DNA of 55,129 nt from Streptomyces phaeoluteigriseus (GCF_001896135.2 NZ_MPOH02000015.1:628141-683269); one strand, 5' to 3'; shown: positions 8,835-18,281, counted from the first letter of the stretch. Notes: generated from the sequence alone by a model not told the origin. Made by a program: numbers and translations.

Positions 8835-9898
8835 GCACGAGCGACGCCTCGGCCGGTGCTCCCGCCGCTGCCTGCGCGGGGATCGCCGCCGGTGTCCCCG
8901 TCCGCGTCTCCGTCGTCGTCTGCGTCTACACCGAGGACCGCTGGGAGGACATCCTCGCGGCGGTCTCCTCGGTGCGCGCGCAGAGCAGGCCGGCGTTGGA
9001 GACCCTGCTGGTCGTCGACCACAACCCGGTGCTCCTGGACCGGCTGACGAGGGAGTACCAGGAGGTCGCCGAGGTGCGGGTGCTGCCGAACGCGGGCCCG
9101 CGCGGCCTGTCGGCCGGCCGCAACACCGGCATCACGGCCTCCCGCGGCGAGGTCGTCGCCTTCCTCGACGACGACGCCGTCGCCGAAAGCGACTGGCTGA
9201 GCCGGTTCGCCGCCGCCTACGACGACCCGCGGGTCATGGCCGTCGGCGGCCGGACCGAGCCGGTGTGGGCGTCCGGGCGGCGGCCCGACTGGTTCCCCGA
9301 CGAGTTCGACTGGGTGGTGGGCTGCTCCTACCGGGGCCTGCCGGCCGGCCTGGTCCGGGTGCGCAACATCCTCGGTGGCAACGCCTCGTTCCGGCGGACG
9401 GCGTTCGACCTCGCGGGCGGTTTCGCCACCGGCATCGGCCGCGACGGCGACAGACGGCCGCTGGGCGGCGAGGAGACCGAGCTGTGCATCCGGCTCAGCC
9501 GCGCCAGACCCGAGGCGATCCTGCTCGTCGACGACCGCGCGGTCATCCACCACAAGGTGCCCGAGGCGCGTGAGCGGTTCGCGTACTTCCGCACCCGCAC
9601 CTACGCCGAGGGCCTGTCCAAGGCGCTCGTCGCCCGCAGTGTCGGCGCCGGCAAGGGCCTGGAGTCCGAACGCCGTTACGCCACACGCGTGTTGCCCGCC
9701 GGGGTGGCCCGGGGGTTGCGCGACCAGGTGCTGGCCCGCCGCGGCGGAGCCCGGCGCGCGGGCGCGATCGTCGCCGGGGTGCTCACGGCCGCGGGCGGGT
9801 ACGTGGTGGGCAGCGTGCGGGCGCGGCGCGACGGGACGACGTTCTCAGTCGTACGGATCGACGCGCCCGCGCAGGCGGACCGGGAAGCCGCCGCATGA
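8831..9898 (+). CDS. Family 2 glycosyltransferase
   Basis: 355 aa from a TTG start overlapping the previous stop, with GGGGAGAGG upstream (8819-8827). GT2 features: VSVVVCVYTEDRW near residue 25, LLVVDHN, a long NAGPRGLSAGRNTG loop, metal site FLDDDA, then a GGEETEL acceptor/base motif. A short hydrophobic stretch (IVAGVLTAAGGYVVG) near the end could touch the membrane. Middle gene of a three-gene overlapping run with the deacetylase. Specificity unknown. Confidence 0.85.
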   Translation: MSTSDASAGAPAAACAGIAAGVPVRVSVVVCVYTEDRWEDILAAVSSVRAQSRPALETLLVVDHNPVLLDRLTREYQEVAEVRVLPNAGPRGLSAGRNTGITASRGEVVAFLDDDAVAESDWLSRFAAAYDDPRVMAVGGRTEPVWASGRRPDWFPDEFDWVVGCSYRGLPAGLVRVRNILGGNASFRRTAFDLAGGFATGIGRDGDRRPLGGEETELCIRLSRARPEAILLVDDRAVIHHKVPEARERFAYFRTRTYAEGLSKALVARSVGAGKGLESERRYATRVLPAGVARGLRDQVLARRGGARRAGAIVAGVLTAAGGYVVGSVRARRDGTTFSVVRIDAPAQADREAAA

Positions 9899-10695
9899 CG
9901 GAGGCGCGGATCCCGATCCTCATGTACCACGCGGTCGCCGCCGACCCGAACGACGCGACGCGTGACCTCTCCGTCTCCCCCCAGGCGTTCGCCGAGCAGA
10001 TGGCGCTGATCGCCGACCGGGGTCTCACCCCGCTCACCATCGCGGACCTCGCGGCCCGCTGGCGCTCCGGCCGGCCGCTGCCCGCCCTGCCCGTCCTGAT
10101 CACCTTCGACGACGGCTACGAGGGCGTGCACCGCCACGCCCTGCCCGCCCTGGCCGAGCACGGCTTGTCGGCCACCCTGTTCGTGACCACCGGCTGGCTC
10201 CGGGGCGCGTACGACACCGGTGGCGGCCTGGACACCATGCTGGGCTGGCGGCAGGTGCGCGAACTGGCCGACGCGGGCGTCGAGATCGGCGGCCACAGCC
10301 ACTCCCACCCGCAGCTCGACCAACTCGGCGACAGCGCGCTGCGCGCCGAGCTGACCCGCTGCCGGGACATCGTCGCCGGCGAGCTGGGCGCCCCGCCCGT
10401 GTCGTTCGCCTACCCGTACGGCTACTCCAGCAGACGGGTGCGCACCGCCGTACGGGAGAACGGGTTCGCCCAGGCGCTGGCGGTCGGCAACGCTCTGGCC
10501 CGGCGCGCGCAGGGGCCGTACGCCCTGCGACGGGTGACCGTGCGGCGCGGCACCGGCGCCGAGGAGTTCGAGCGGCTGCTCGACGGCCGCGCGGTCGCCC
10601 GCACCTTCGCGCGCGACCGCGCCCTCACCAAGGGGTACGCGGTGGTCCGCGGGACCCGGCGCTTGCACCGCAGGGCCGTCGGGGCCCTGGTCTGA
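9895..10695 (+). CDS. Polysaccharide deacetylase (NodB homology, CE4)
   Basis: 266 aa, ATG overlapping the previous stop (ATGA). CE4 motifs: ITFDDGYEG (catalytic Asp and metal Asp, about residue 70) and GGHSHSHPQL (metal His pair, about 140). FAYPYG follows as the third motif. There is no signal peptide, so it acts in the cytosol or needs help to be exported. Coupled to two GT2 enzymes, it probably removes N-acetyl groups from the glycan they build. Confidence 0.87.
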   Translation: MTEARIPILMYHAVAADPNDATRDLSVSPQAFAEQMALIADRGLTPLTIADLAARWRSGRPLPALPVLITFDDGYEGVHRHALPALAEHGLSATLFVTTGWLRGAYDTGGGLDTMLGWRQVRELADAGVEIGGHSHSHPQLDQLGDSALRAELTRCRDIVAGELGAPPVSFAYPYGYSSRRVRTAVRENGFAQALAVGNALARRAQGPYALRRVTVRRGTGAEEFERLLDGRAVARTFARDRALTKGYAVVRGTRRLHRRAVGALV

Positions 10696-10847
10696 GCCGG
10701 AGGGCGCGGGCGGGGTACGTGGCCGGGGGCCCGCTCGCCCCGGCCGCGCACCCCGGCCCCGCCCCGCCGACCGGACAGATCCGACACACCGGCGCGCAGT
10801 GCGGAAACCGGGTGCAGACGGGCCGCCGGTGCCGGATCATGGCGGGC

Positions 10848-11942
<1,095 letters not shown>

Positions 11943-11957
11943 TGCTTTGATGGAGGC

Positions 11958-12725
11958 ATGACCCTGTTCGTCGGCACGTCGGGCTGGCAGTACAAGGACT
12001 GGAGGGGCGTCCTGTACCCGGCCGACGTGCCCGTGCGGCGGTGGCTGGAGGAGTACACGGCGCACTTCGCCACCGTCGAGATCAACAACGCGTTCTACCG
12101 GCTGCCCTCGCGGGAGACCTTCACGTCCTGGGCCGAGCGGGTCCCGCCGGACTTCGTCGTCGCGGTCAAGGCGAGCCGCTACCTCACGCACATCAAGCGG
12201 CTCCGGGAGCCCGAGGAGCCGGTGCAGCGCCTGATGAGCCACGCGGCCGGGCTCGGCGACCGTCTCGGCCCGGTCCTGCTCCAGCTGCCGCCGACCCTGC
12301 GCGCCGACCCGGACCTGCTGGACACCTGCCTCGCCCGCTTCCCCTCCGGGACCCGGGTCGCCGTCGAACCCCGCCACGACTCCTGGTGGACCGCGCGGGT
12401 CCGCACGGTCCTGGAGCGCCGGGGCGCCGCCCTGTGCTGGGCCGACGCCCGCTCCCGCCCGGTGACCCCGCTGTGGCGGACCACGGACTGGGGCTACGTC
12501 CGCTTCCACCAGGGCCGCGCCCAGCCCTGGCCGCACTACGGCAGACGCGCGCTGGAGACCTGGATCGACCGCATCGCCACGACCTGGCCGGCCGACGCCG
12601 ACGTGTACGCCTACTTCAACAACGACCCCGGCGGCGCGGCGGTGGAGAACGCGGTCCTGTTCGCCGGACTCGCGGACCGGGCGGGCCTGAGCCCGACGCG
12701 GGCGGTCGCGGTGACGGCGGGCTGA
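11958..12725 (+). CDS. DUF72 (YecE-like) protein
   Basis: 255 aa, full length for the family. Characteristic start LFVGTSGWQYKDWRG, central NNAFYRLPSRETF and VAVKASRYLTH, and a C-terminal YAYFNND. The family adopts a TIM-barrel-like fold; the biochemical role is not established. It probably shares a transcript with the AAA gene. Confidence 0.9.
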   Translation: MTLFVGTSGWQYKDWRGVLYPADVPVRRWLEEYTAHFATVEINNAFYRLPSRETFTSWAERVPPDFVVAVKASRYLTHIKRLREPEEPVQRLMSHAAGLGDRLGPVLLQLPPTLRADPDLLDTCLARFPSGTRVAVEPRHDSWWTARVRTVLERRGAALCWADARSRPVTPLWRTTDWGYVRFHQGRAQPWPHYGRRALETWIDRIATTWPADADVYAYFNNDPGGAAVENAVLFAGLADRAGLSPTRAVAVTAG

Positions 12726-12783
12726 GGAGTGGGGGACGCCGGGTCGCGGTGGTCGGTCGGGCCGGTGCGGTCGCGTGTGGTGG

Positions 12784-13149
12784 TCAGCCGTTGGCTGCCC
12801 GTAGGGCGTCCCGGACCGCTGCCAGGGCCTGTTCCTCGTCCAGGCCCAGCCGTCGGGCGCGCTCCGCGTAGGCCTGCGCGGCGGCGGCGAGTTCCCGCTC
12901 CGCCGCCGAGCCCGCGGCGGCGACGAACGTGCCGTTGCGCCCGCGGGTCTCGATCACGCCGTCCGTCTCCAGCGCCCGGTAGGCCTTGGCGACCGTGTTC
13001 GCCGCCAGGCCCAGTGACTCGGCCAGCCCCCGCACGGTGGGCAGCCGGTAGCCCACGGGCAGCGTTCCCGACCGGGCCTGCTCGGCGATCTGCGCCCTCA
13101 CCTGTTCGTAAGGCGCGACGCCCTCAACGATGTCGATCTTCAAGGTCAC
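12784..13149 (-). CDS. GntR-family regulator, short YtrA type
   Basis: 121 aa. Winged helix-turn-helix at residues 10-75 (PYEQVRAQIAEQ, LPTVRGLAESLGLAANTVAKAYRALE), then a short helical tail of about 45 residues in place of a ligand domain, as in YtrA proteins. Start GTG 13149 has no clear ribosome site, which together with a CATTAT-like box upstream suggests a leaderless or nearly leaderless transcript. It diverges from a GNAT gene at 13220. YtrA regulators usually control their own operon and an ABC transporter, but none is adjacent here. Confidence 0.85.
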   Translation of the reverse strand: MTLKIDIVEGVAPYEQVRAQIAEQARSGTLPVGYRLPTVRGLAESLGLAANTVAKAYRALETDGVIETRGRNGTFVAAAGSAAERELAAAAQAYAERARRLGLDEEQALAAVRDALRAANG

Positions 13150-13219
13150 CGCCCGATTGTCCCGCACCCACCGGATAATGGGAGGCATCCCGGCGGGCCG
13201 GACGCATAACGTGCGCCGC

Positions 13220-14149
13220 ATGACCGTCATCGTGCGCGATCTGCGCCCCGAGGTGCCGTCGGACGTCGAGGGCTTCGTCCGGGTACGGCGAGCCGCCCTG
13301 CCCTTCATGGTGTTCACCCCGGAGTCCGTGGTCCACGACCTCACCCGCACCCACCCCGACGCCCGCTTCCGGCAGCTCCTCGCCGAGGCGGACGGCGAGA
13401 TCGTCGGCACGGCCCAGGTGGGCCTCGCCCATGACAGCCCGGAGCCCGGCCAGGGCTTCGTCAACGTGTACGTGGATCCCGGGCGCCTGCGCCGCGGGAC
13501 CGGATCGCTGCTGGCCCGCGTGGGCGAGGAACACCTGGCCGCGCACGGGGCGACACGGGTGCTGGCCTGGGTCCTGGACGAGCCGGACAACCGCGGCTTC
13601 GCCGAACGGCGCGGCTACCGGGCGAGCCGCTCCGCCCACTTCCTCCGCCTGGACCTGGTGAACGGCACGCTGCCGCCGCTCCAGGACCCGCCGCCCGGCG
13701 TCGAACTGCGCACCGCCGCCGACTTCGCCGACGACCCCCGCCCCTTGTTCGCGCTGGACGCCGAGGCGACCGCGGACGAACCCAGCGACCTCGACGCCGA
13801 GTTCACCGACTACGAGGCGTGGCTGGAGGAGACCTGGCGGCACCCGCTGCTCGACCTGGGCCTCACCACGGTCGCCGTCGTCGACGGCCGTCCCGCCGCG
13901 TTCACCGCGGCCCGCACGGACGGCGTGACCCGCTACACCACGGGCATGACCGGCACGGCCCGCGCCCACCGCGGCCGGGGCCTGGCCAAACTCGCCAAGA
14001 ACGCCTCGCTGCACCGCGCCCGCGCCGCGGGGTACCGGGAGGCGTTCACCGGCAACGACACGGGCAACGGCCCGATGCTCGCCGTGAACAAGTGGTTCGG
14101 CTACGAGATCTGTGCGACAGAGGTGCGCTATGCCCGTGCAATCGGCTGA
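13220..14149 (+). CDS. Tandem GNAT N-acetyltransferase
   Basis: 309 aa with two GNAT folds. The N-terminal half carries VNVYVDPGRLRRGTGSLL, and the C-terminal half carries a better acetyl-CoA loop, RAHRGRGLAKLAK, followed by a GNDTGNGPM-NKWFGY segment. ATG 13220 lies about 10 bases after a -10-like CATAAC (13204-13209) and lacks a ribosome site, so the mRNA may be leaderless. The 3' end overlaps the DUF402 gene by 20 bases. Substrate unknown. Confidence 0.82.
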   Translation: MTVIVRDLRPEVPSDVEGFVRVRRAALPFMVFTPESVVHDLTRTHPDARFRQLLAEADGEIVGTAQVGLAHDSPEPGQGFVNVYVDPGRLRRGTGSLLARVGEEHLAAHGATRVLAWVLDEPDNRGFAERRGYRASRSAHFLRLDLVNGTLPPLQDPPPGVELRTAADFADDPRPLFALDAEATADEPSDLDAEFTDYEAWLEETWRHPLLDLGLTTVAVVDGRPAAFTAARTDGVTRYTTGMTGTARAHRGRGLAKLAKNASLHRARAAGYREAFTGNDTGNGPMLAVNKWFGYEICATEVRYARAIG

Positions 14150-14633
14150 CCCCGCCCGGCTCGTGGACGTCGTCCTCGTCAAGGGCGGCCGGACGAAGAT
14201 CCGTTACCCCGCCGAGCTGCTCGCCGACGACGGCACCAGGATCGCCGTCCGCGCCCCCTGGGCGGGCGAGGGCGTACGGGACTTCGGCTTCGTGCGGTTC
14301 GAGCCCGGTGACGTCTTCACGGAGTACTACTGGCGCGACCGCTGGTACTCCGTGAAGGAGGTCCGGGGCGCGTCCGGCGCGCTGAAGGGCTGGTACTGCG
14401 ACATCACCCGCCCGGCGACGCTCACCGGCACCGAGCTGGTCGTCGAGGATCTCGACCTGGACCTGTGGCGCTCCGCCGACGGCGGCGACGTACGGCGGCT
14501 GGACGAGGACGAGTTCGCGGAGAGCGGGCTGGCCGAGCGGGACCCGGGGGCGGCGGCCGCCGCGGTGACCGCGCTCGACGAGCTGGAGGTGATCGCCACC
14601 GTCGAGGGCGGACTGGAGGCCCTGCTGGAGTGA
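14130..14633 (+). CDS. DUF402 protein (FomD/nucleotide phosphatase-like fold)
   Basis: 167 aa. The family signature is the central stretch with FTEYYWRDRWYSV and KGWYCDITRP (residues about 60-90), then an acidic segment VVEDLDLDLW. Known relatives hydrolyse nucleoside di- or triphosphates or CMP-phosphonates; the reaction here is not known. It begins inside the GNAT gene, so the two are likely co-translated. Confidence 0.8.
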   Translation: MPVQSADPARLVDVVLVKGGRTKIRYPAELLADDGTRIAVRAPWAGEGVRDFGFVRFEPGDVFTEYYWRDRWYSVKEVRGASGALKGWYCDITRPATLTGTELVVEDLDLDLWRSADGGDVRRLDEDEFAESGLAERDPGAAAAAVTALDELEVIATVEGGLEALLE

Positions 14634-14673
14634 GTGAACGGACCGGCCGGCGGGCTCACCCCCGGGCGGTCCC

Positions 14674-15288
14674 TCAGACCGTCGCCACCACCGCGTACCG
14701 CTCGTCCGCCACCTCTTCGCCCCACAGCCGCGGGTCGTCCGACAGCCGCTCCACGCGCGTGTGCCCGGCGAGCGGGGTCAGCAGGGCGGTGAGCCGGTCC
14801 GCCGGTATGCCGACGGGGCTGACGGTGCCCCACACGCCCTCGACGAGGACGAGCCGGCCTCCGGGGCGCAGCAGGTCGCGCCAGTGCCGCAGGGCGCGGC
14901 CGGGGTCGGGCAGGGTCCACAGCACATGCCGTACTAGCACGGTGTCGAAGCGCTCCTCCCCCACCGGGGGTGCCGCCGCGTCACCGACGAGGAACACCGC
15001 GTGACGTCCGGCGGGTTTGGTGCGGGCCCGGTCGACCATCGCCGGGGAGAGATCGACGCCGGTGACGCGGTGTCCGCCCTCGGCGGCGAGGAGCGACAGG
15101 CTGCCGGTGCCGCAGCCCAGGTCGAGCAGGTCACCGGGCCGGTCCGGAAGCCAGTCGCGCAGCCGGTCCGCCCAGGCCGCGCGCACGTCGGGGTCGCGCA
15201 GCCCGTGGTCCGGTTCCTCGTCGAAGGAGGCGGCCCGCGCGTCCCAGTCGACACGCACCGGAGTCGTTCCGTCACGGTGGTTCGTCAT
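14674..15288 (-). CDS. Class I SAM-dependent methyltransferase
   Basis: 204 aa. Motif I LDLGCGTGSLSLL (about residue 50), motif II VTGVDLSPAMVD, and GDAAAPPVGEERFDTVLVRHVLWTLPDP (motifs III-IV) are all present, as is LLRPGGRLVLVEG. ATG 15288 has only a weak ribosome site, and the tandem TGACA repeats (15298-15351) sit directly upstream. Type 11-like small-molecule methyltransferase; acceptor unknown. Confidence 0.87.
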   Translation of the reverse strand: MTNHRDGTTPVRVDWDARAASFDEEPDHGLRDPDVRAAWADRLRDWLPDRPGDLLDLGCGTGSLSLLAAEGGHRVTGVDLSPAMVDRARTKPAGRHAVFLVGDAAAPPVGEERFDTVLVRHVLWTLPDPGRALRHWRDLLRPGGRLVLVEGVWGTVSPVGIPADRLTALLTPLAGHTRVERLSDDPRLWGEEVADERYAVVATV

Positions 15289-15297
15289 ACCCGCAAG

Positions 15298-15351
15298 AGT
15301 GACACCCACCACTGACAACCGAATCGTGACAGCCGCCACTGACAGAACGGG
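15298..15351. promoter_or_regulatory. Tandem 27-bp repeats containing four TGACA boxes
   Basis: TGACA starts at 15300, 15313, 15327 and 15340, spaced 13, 14 and 13 bases. They form two imperfect 27-bp units (15298-15324, 15325-15351) that share GTGACA and CCACTGACA. The array lies 10 bp upstream of the methyltransferase start and about 80 bp before the 44-aa gene, where a regulator could control both. Confidence 0.5.
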
Positions 15352-15428
15352 TGTCGATGAGGAACTCTCCCTGAACGGGTCTACCTCCGTGAGAACGCGG
15401 AACTCGGTGGAACCTGAAGGAGGCAGCC

Positions 15429-15563
15429 ATGCGCCGTACGACCGTGCAGAAGCCCCTGAAGAAGACGGAATCCCGCCGGGTCCGTGAAGAGACCGACGAG
15501 CGTCCCGCCGGGCGTCCCGAGGTGCGCAAGGACATCGCCCGCACCTGGTGGCCGGAGGGGTGA
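15429..15563 (+). CDS. Small basic 44-aa protein
   Basis: 44 codons from ATG 15429, with an ideal AAGGAGG five bases upstream. The product starts MRRTTVQKPLKKTESRR, has an REETDERP middle and ends DIARTWWPEG. It is highly charged with no membrane segment. Codon use is Streptomyces-like (third positions mostly G/C). I cannot assign a function. The strong ribosome site and clean reading frame are the main evidence. Confidence 0.72.
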   Translation: MRRTTVQKPLKKTESRRVREETDERPAGRPEVRKDIARTWWPEG

Positions 15564-15582
15564 GGCCCGCCCACGGCCCCGG

Positions 15583-16056
15583 TCAGCCGAGCCGTCTGCG
15601 GTAGTGGACGCGGTCGTAGGGTCCGTCGACCCGGCGTTCCACGACCTCGTAGCCGTACTTGGCGTAGATCCGCTGGTTCTCCCACATCAGCGCGTTCGTA
15701 TAGAGCCTGACCTCGCGCAGGCCGAGCGCACGCGCGCGTGCCTCGACGAAGCGCAGCAGCCGCCGCCCCACGCCCGTGCCATGGGCGTCGGGGTGCACGG
15801 CGATGCTGTCGAGCAGCAGATGACTCGGGACCTCGTCCACCACGGAGTCCCGGAACTCCTCGACCACCACCAGGCCGACGACGGGATCGCCCGTGACGAA
15901 CACCTTCCCGGCCGTCACGTCCACGGCGTGATCCGCCTCCATGGGCTGCGGCACGACGCCGATGCGCTCGATGTAGTGCCGGTACGCGGCATCGGTCACG
16001 CTCTTCACGGCCGGTACGTCGGCCTCTGTCGCGGGCCGGATCTCGTCGCTGGTCAT
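15583..16056 (-). CDS. GNAT N-acetyltransferase
   Basis: 157 aa. Acetyl-CoA loop DSIAVHPDAHGTGVGRRLLRF (about residues 90-110) and the typical ending LYTNALMWENQRIYAKYGYEVVERR. ATG 16056 is chosen; the in-frame GTG at 16065 is an alternative. A TAGCTA box just upstream suggests a short or absent 5' leader. Substrate unknown. Confidence 0.85.
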   Translation of the reverse strand: MTSDEIRPATEADVPAVKSVTDAAYRHYIERIGVVPQPMEADHAVDVTAGKVFVTGDPVVGLVVVEEFRDSVVDEVPSHLLLDSIAVHPDAHGTGVGRRLLRFVEARARALGLREVRLYTNALMWENQRIYAKYGYEVVERRVDGPYDRVHYRRRLG

Positions 16057-16117
16057 GCCGCGCACGTTAGCTACCTGATCCCCGTCTCAGCACGTCCTTA
16101 AGGGGACCCTAAAGATC

Positions 16118-16136
16118 GCCGGAGGCGGTCTCCGGC
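16118..16136 (+). promoter_or_regulatory. Hairpin followed by T-run upstream of the LPMO gene
   Basis: GCCGGAG (16118-16124) and CTCCGGC (16130-16136) form a 7-bp stem, followed by GCGTTTTCGG. It resembles a small terminator, yet no + strand gene ends here, so attenuation of the LPMO transcript is possible. Confidence 0.35.
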
Positions 16137-16197
16137 AGGCGTTTTCGGGGTTTCTTGGTTCCGGCACACATCAGCACCGGTTCCGAGGAGATTCCCC

Positions 16198-17229
16198 ATG
16201 CCCGCACGCCGCAAGGCCGCCGCCGTCGCCGCCCTGGGCCTGACCCCGCTGGCCCTGACCGCGCTGTCCGCGAACCCCGCGGCCGCACACGGCTCGATGG
16301 GCGACCCGGTCAGTCGTGTCGCCCAGTGCTTCGCGGAGGGCCCCGAGAGCCCGGAGTCGGACGCCTGCAAGGCCGCGGTCGCGGCGGGCGGGACGCAGGC
16401 GCTGTACGACTGGAACGGCATCCGCATCGGTGACGCCGGCGGCCGGCACCAGGAGCTGATCCCGGACGGCAAGCTGTGCAGCGCGAACAACGCCGCGTTC
16501 AAGGGGCTCGACCTGACGCGCGCGGACTGGCCGGCGACGAGCGTGCGCGGCGGGTCGTACACCTTCAAGTACCGGGTGACCGCGCCGCACAAGGGCACCT
16601 TCAAGGTGTACGTCACCAAGCCCGGTTACGACCCGGCGCAGCCGCTGGCCTGGTCCGACCTGGATCTGGAGCAGCCGGTGGCGACGGTCACCGACCCGGT
16701 CGCGGCAGGCGGCTTCTACTCGTTCTCCGGGGCGCTGCCCGAGCGTTCGGGGCGGCATGTGCTGTACGCGGTGTGGCAGCGCTCGGACAGCCCGGAGGCG
16801 TTCTACTCCTGCTCGGACGTCACCTTCGGCGGGGCGGAGAGCGGTTCGGCCGGCGGCTCCGCCCCGGTGCCCTCCTCGCCGTCCTCGCCGTCCTCGCCGT
16901 CCTCGCCGTCCGTCCCGTCCGCCTCCGCGCCGTCCGAGGAGCAGATCGAGGACGGTGCCGACAGGTCGACGGTCGAGCACCACGGTCACGGCGACGACGA
17001 CCCCGCCACCACGACGGACCCGACGTCGGAGGCCACGAAGGGCCCGGCCCCCGCCGAGGCCAACGAGCCGAAGGCGGCCGGGGCCGGTGAGAGCCTCGCC
17101 GAGACCGGCGGCGACGGCAGCACGCCGTATCTCGCGGTCGGCGGTGCGGCCGTACTGGCGCTGGGTGCGGGCCTGCTGTTCGCGTCGGTGCGGCGGCGCG
17201 CGGTGGGCGGTGGCCGGGGCGGTCACTGA
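16198..17229 (+). CDS. AA10 lytic polysaccharide monooxygenase with LAETG sortase anchor
   Basis: 343 aa. A signal peptide ends PAAA and the mature protein starts with His (HGSMGDP), which forms the copper His-brace with the His of VTAPHKGTFKVYVTKPGYD. AFYSCSDVTF supplies the axial Phe. The catalytic domain ends near residue 215. A Ser/Pro repeat linker, an acidic His-containing segment and a sorting signal follow: LAETG at 300-304, a hydrophobic helix and an RRR tail. LAxTG is the type cut by class E sortases of Streptomyces, so the enzyme should be attached to the cell wall rather than released. Oxidative cleavage of chitin or cellulose is the family role. ATG 16198 follows GAGGAG. Confidence 0.9.
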   Translation: MPARRKAAAVAALGLTPLALTALSANPAAAHGSMGDPVSRVAQCFAEGPESPESDACKAAVAAGGTQALYDWNGIRIGDAGGRHQELIPDGKLCSANNAAFKGLDLTRADWPATSVRGGSYTFKYRVTAPHKGTFKVYVTKPGYDPAQPLAWSDLDLEQPVATVTDPVAAGGFYSFSGALPERSGRHVLYAVWQRSDSPEAFYSCSDVTFGGAESGSAGGSAPVPSSPSSPSSPSSPSVPSASAPSEEQIEDGADRSTVEHHGHGDDDPATTTDPTSEATKGPAPAEANEPKAAGAGESLAETGGDGSTPYLAVGGAAVLALGAGLLFASVRRRAVGGGRGGH

Positions 17230-17241
17230 CCCCGACGGACT

Positions 17242-17280
17242 CCGGGGCCTGACCGGCGGCTCAGGCCGGACAGGCCCCGG
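17242..17280. terminator. Bidirectional terminator between LPMO and lipase genes
   Basis: CCGGGGCCTG (17242-17251) pairs perfectly with CAGGCCCCGG (17271-17280), with a nested GCCTGA/TCAGGC alternative. A second hairpin, CGCCTCCGTC (17287-17296) with GACGGAGGCG (17304-17313), covers the last codons of the lipase gene. Both sit between convergent genes. Confidence 0.7.
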
Positions 17281-17294
17281 CACAACCGCCTCCG

Positions 17295-18164
17295 TCAGCT
17301 GAAGACGGAGGCGCAGGTGGTGGCGGTGGCGCGGGCCGGGTCGAGCGCGTTGGCCACCTCGTGGAAGGCGATCCGGTCGGTGAGTCCGAGCAGAGCGTGC
17401 TCGGAGAGGTCGAGCGGGCAGAGGTCCTGGATGAGGATGTTCCTGACGTTCGCCCCGCTCAGGTACTGCGTCCGATGCGGTGTCACCACCTCGTCGTAGC
17501 GGGTCGCGATGACCGTGTAGCGGACGCCGGGGACGGTGTCGCCACCCTCGTTCAGCTTCGTCATGAAGTCGGAGCCGACGACCTGCTGGGCGAGGGCGGG
17601 GGTGGCGGCGGTGAGGAGGTCCTCGGCGCCGGGGAAGAAGGGCAGCAGGTTGGTGAGCCCGGCGAGGGTGGTGCCGTGGTTGTTGGGGGCGATGCCGACG
17701 AGGGCGTTCACCTTGGCGGCTCCGCCGAGGAACTTGAGGTAGTAGCGGGGCATCATGCCGCCCTGCGAGTGGCCGACGAGATCGGCCTTGGTGGCGCCGG
17801 TCGCGGCGAGCACCCTGTCGACGTAGGCGGACAGTTGCTCCGCCGACCTCTCGATGGGCCCGAGGGCGTGGAAGAAGGGGACTCCGGGCAACTGGCCGTA
17901 GTCGAGGGAGAAGACGCAGTACCCGCGGTGCTTCAGATAGGGCGCGAGACCCAGCCAGTTGTCGACGGAGTTGCCGAGGGTGCCGTGGACGAGGACGACG
18001 GGGCGGGGGTGCGCGGCGGAGGGCTTGCAGTCGTAGTCGTTCCAGCCACTGCTCGTGGCGGCGGCGGTGGTGGCGTGGGCGGCGGTCGCGGCGGGGACGA
18101 CAGTGGCCGAGATCGCCAGCAACAGGGCGGCGATCGGTCTGAGCAGGCGTTTCCAGGGCAGCAT
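17295..18164 (-). CDS. Secreted alpha/beta-hydrolase lipase
   Basis: 289 aa. Signal peptide about 1-32, oxyanion-loop HG motif in VVLVHGTLGNSVDNW, nucleophile elbow GHSQGG (Ser about 133), acid Asp in IATRYDEVVTP and a late His in ALLGLTDRIAFHEV. Cys near the start and end of the mature chain may form disulfides. It matches the Streptomyces triacylglycerol lipases with the fold of Pseudomonas lipase. ATG 18164 follows AAGGAGA. The neighbouring anchored LPMO suggests both belong to extracellular polymer breakdown, though they are transcribed apart. Confidence 0.9.
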   Translation of the reverse strand: MLPWKRLLRPIAALLLAISATVVPAATAAHATTAAATSSGWNDYDCKPSAAHPRPVVLVHGTLGNSVDNWLGLAPYLKHRGYCVFSLDYGQLPGVPFFHALGPIERSAEQLSAYVDRVLAATGATKADLVGHSQGGMMPRYYLKFLGGAAKVNALVGIAPNNHGTTLAGLTNLLPFFPGAEDLLTAATPALAQQVVGSDFMTKLNEGGDTVPGVRYTVIATRYDEVVTPHRTQYLSGANVRNILIQDLCPLDLSEHALLGLTDRIAFHEVANALDPARATATTCASVFS

Positions 18165-18212
18165 CGTGCGATCTCCTTGCGGCTCAAGGGAGGTTCGACG
18201 GCCTTACGCCTG

Positions 18213-18281
18213 GTGATCCGGATCACGAGGATGCTGTTCACTCGTCAAGTTACGGGCGAGTAGCTGAACTGTGAAGTTACG
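18213..18281. promoter_or_regulatory. Palindrome and direct repeats upstream of the lipase gene
   Basis: GTGATCCGGATCAC (18213-18226) is a perfect 14-bp palindrome about 50 bp before the lipase start. AAGTTACG occurs at 18247-18254 and 18274-18281, 27 bp apart. These look like regulator sites; no factor is identified. Confidence 0.4.
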
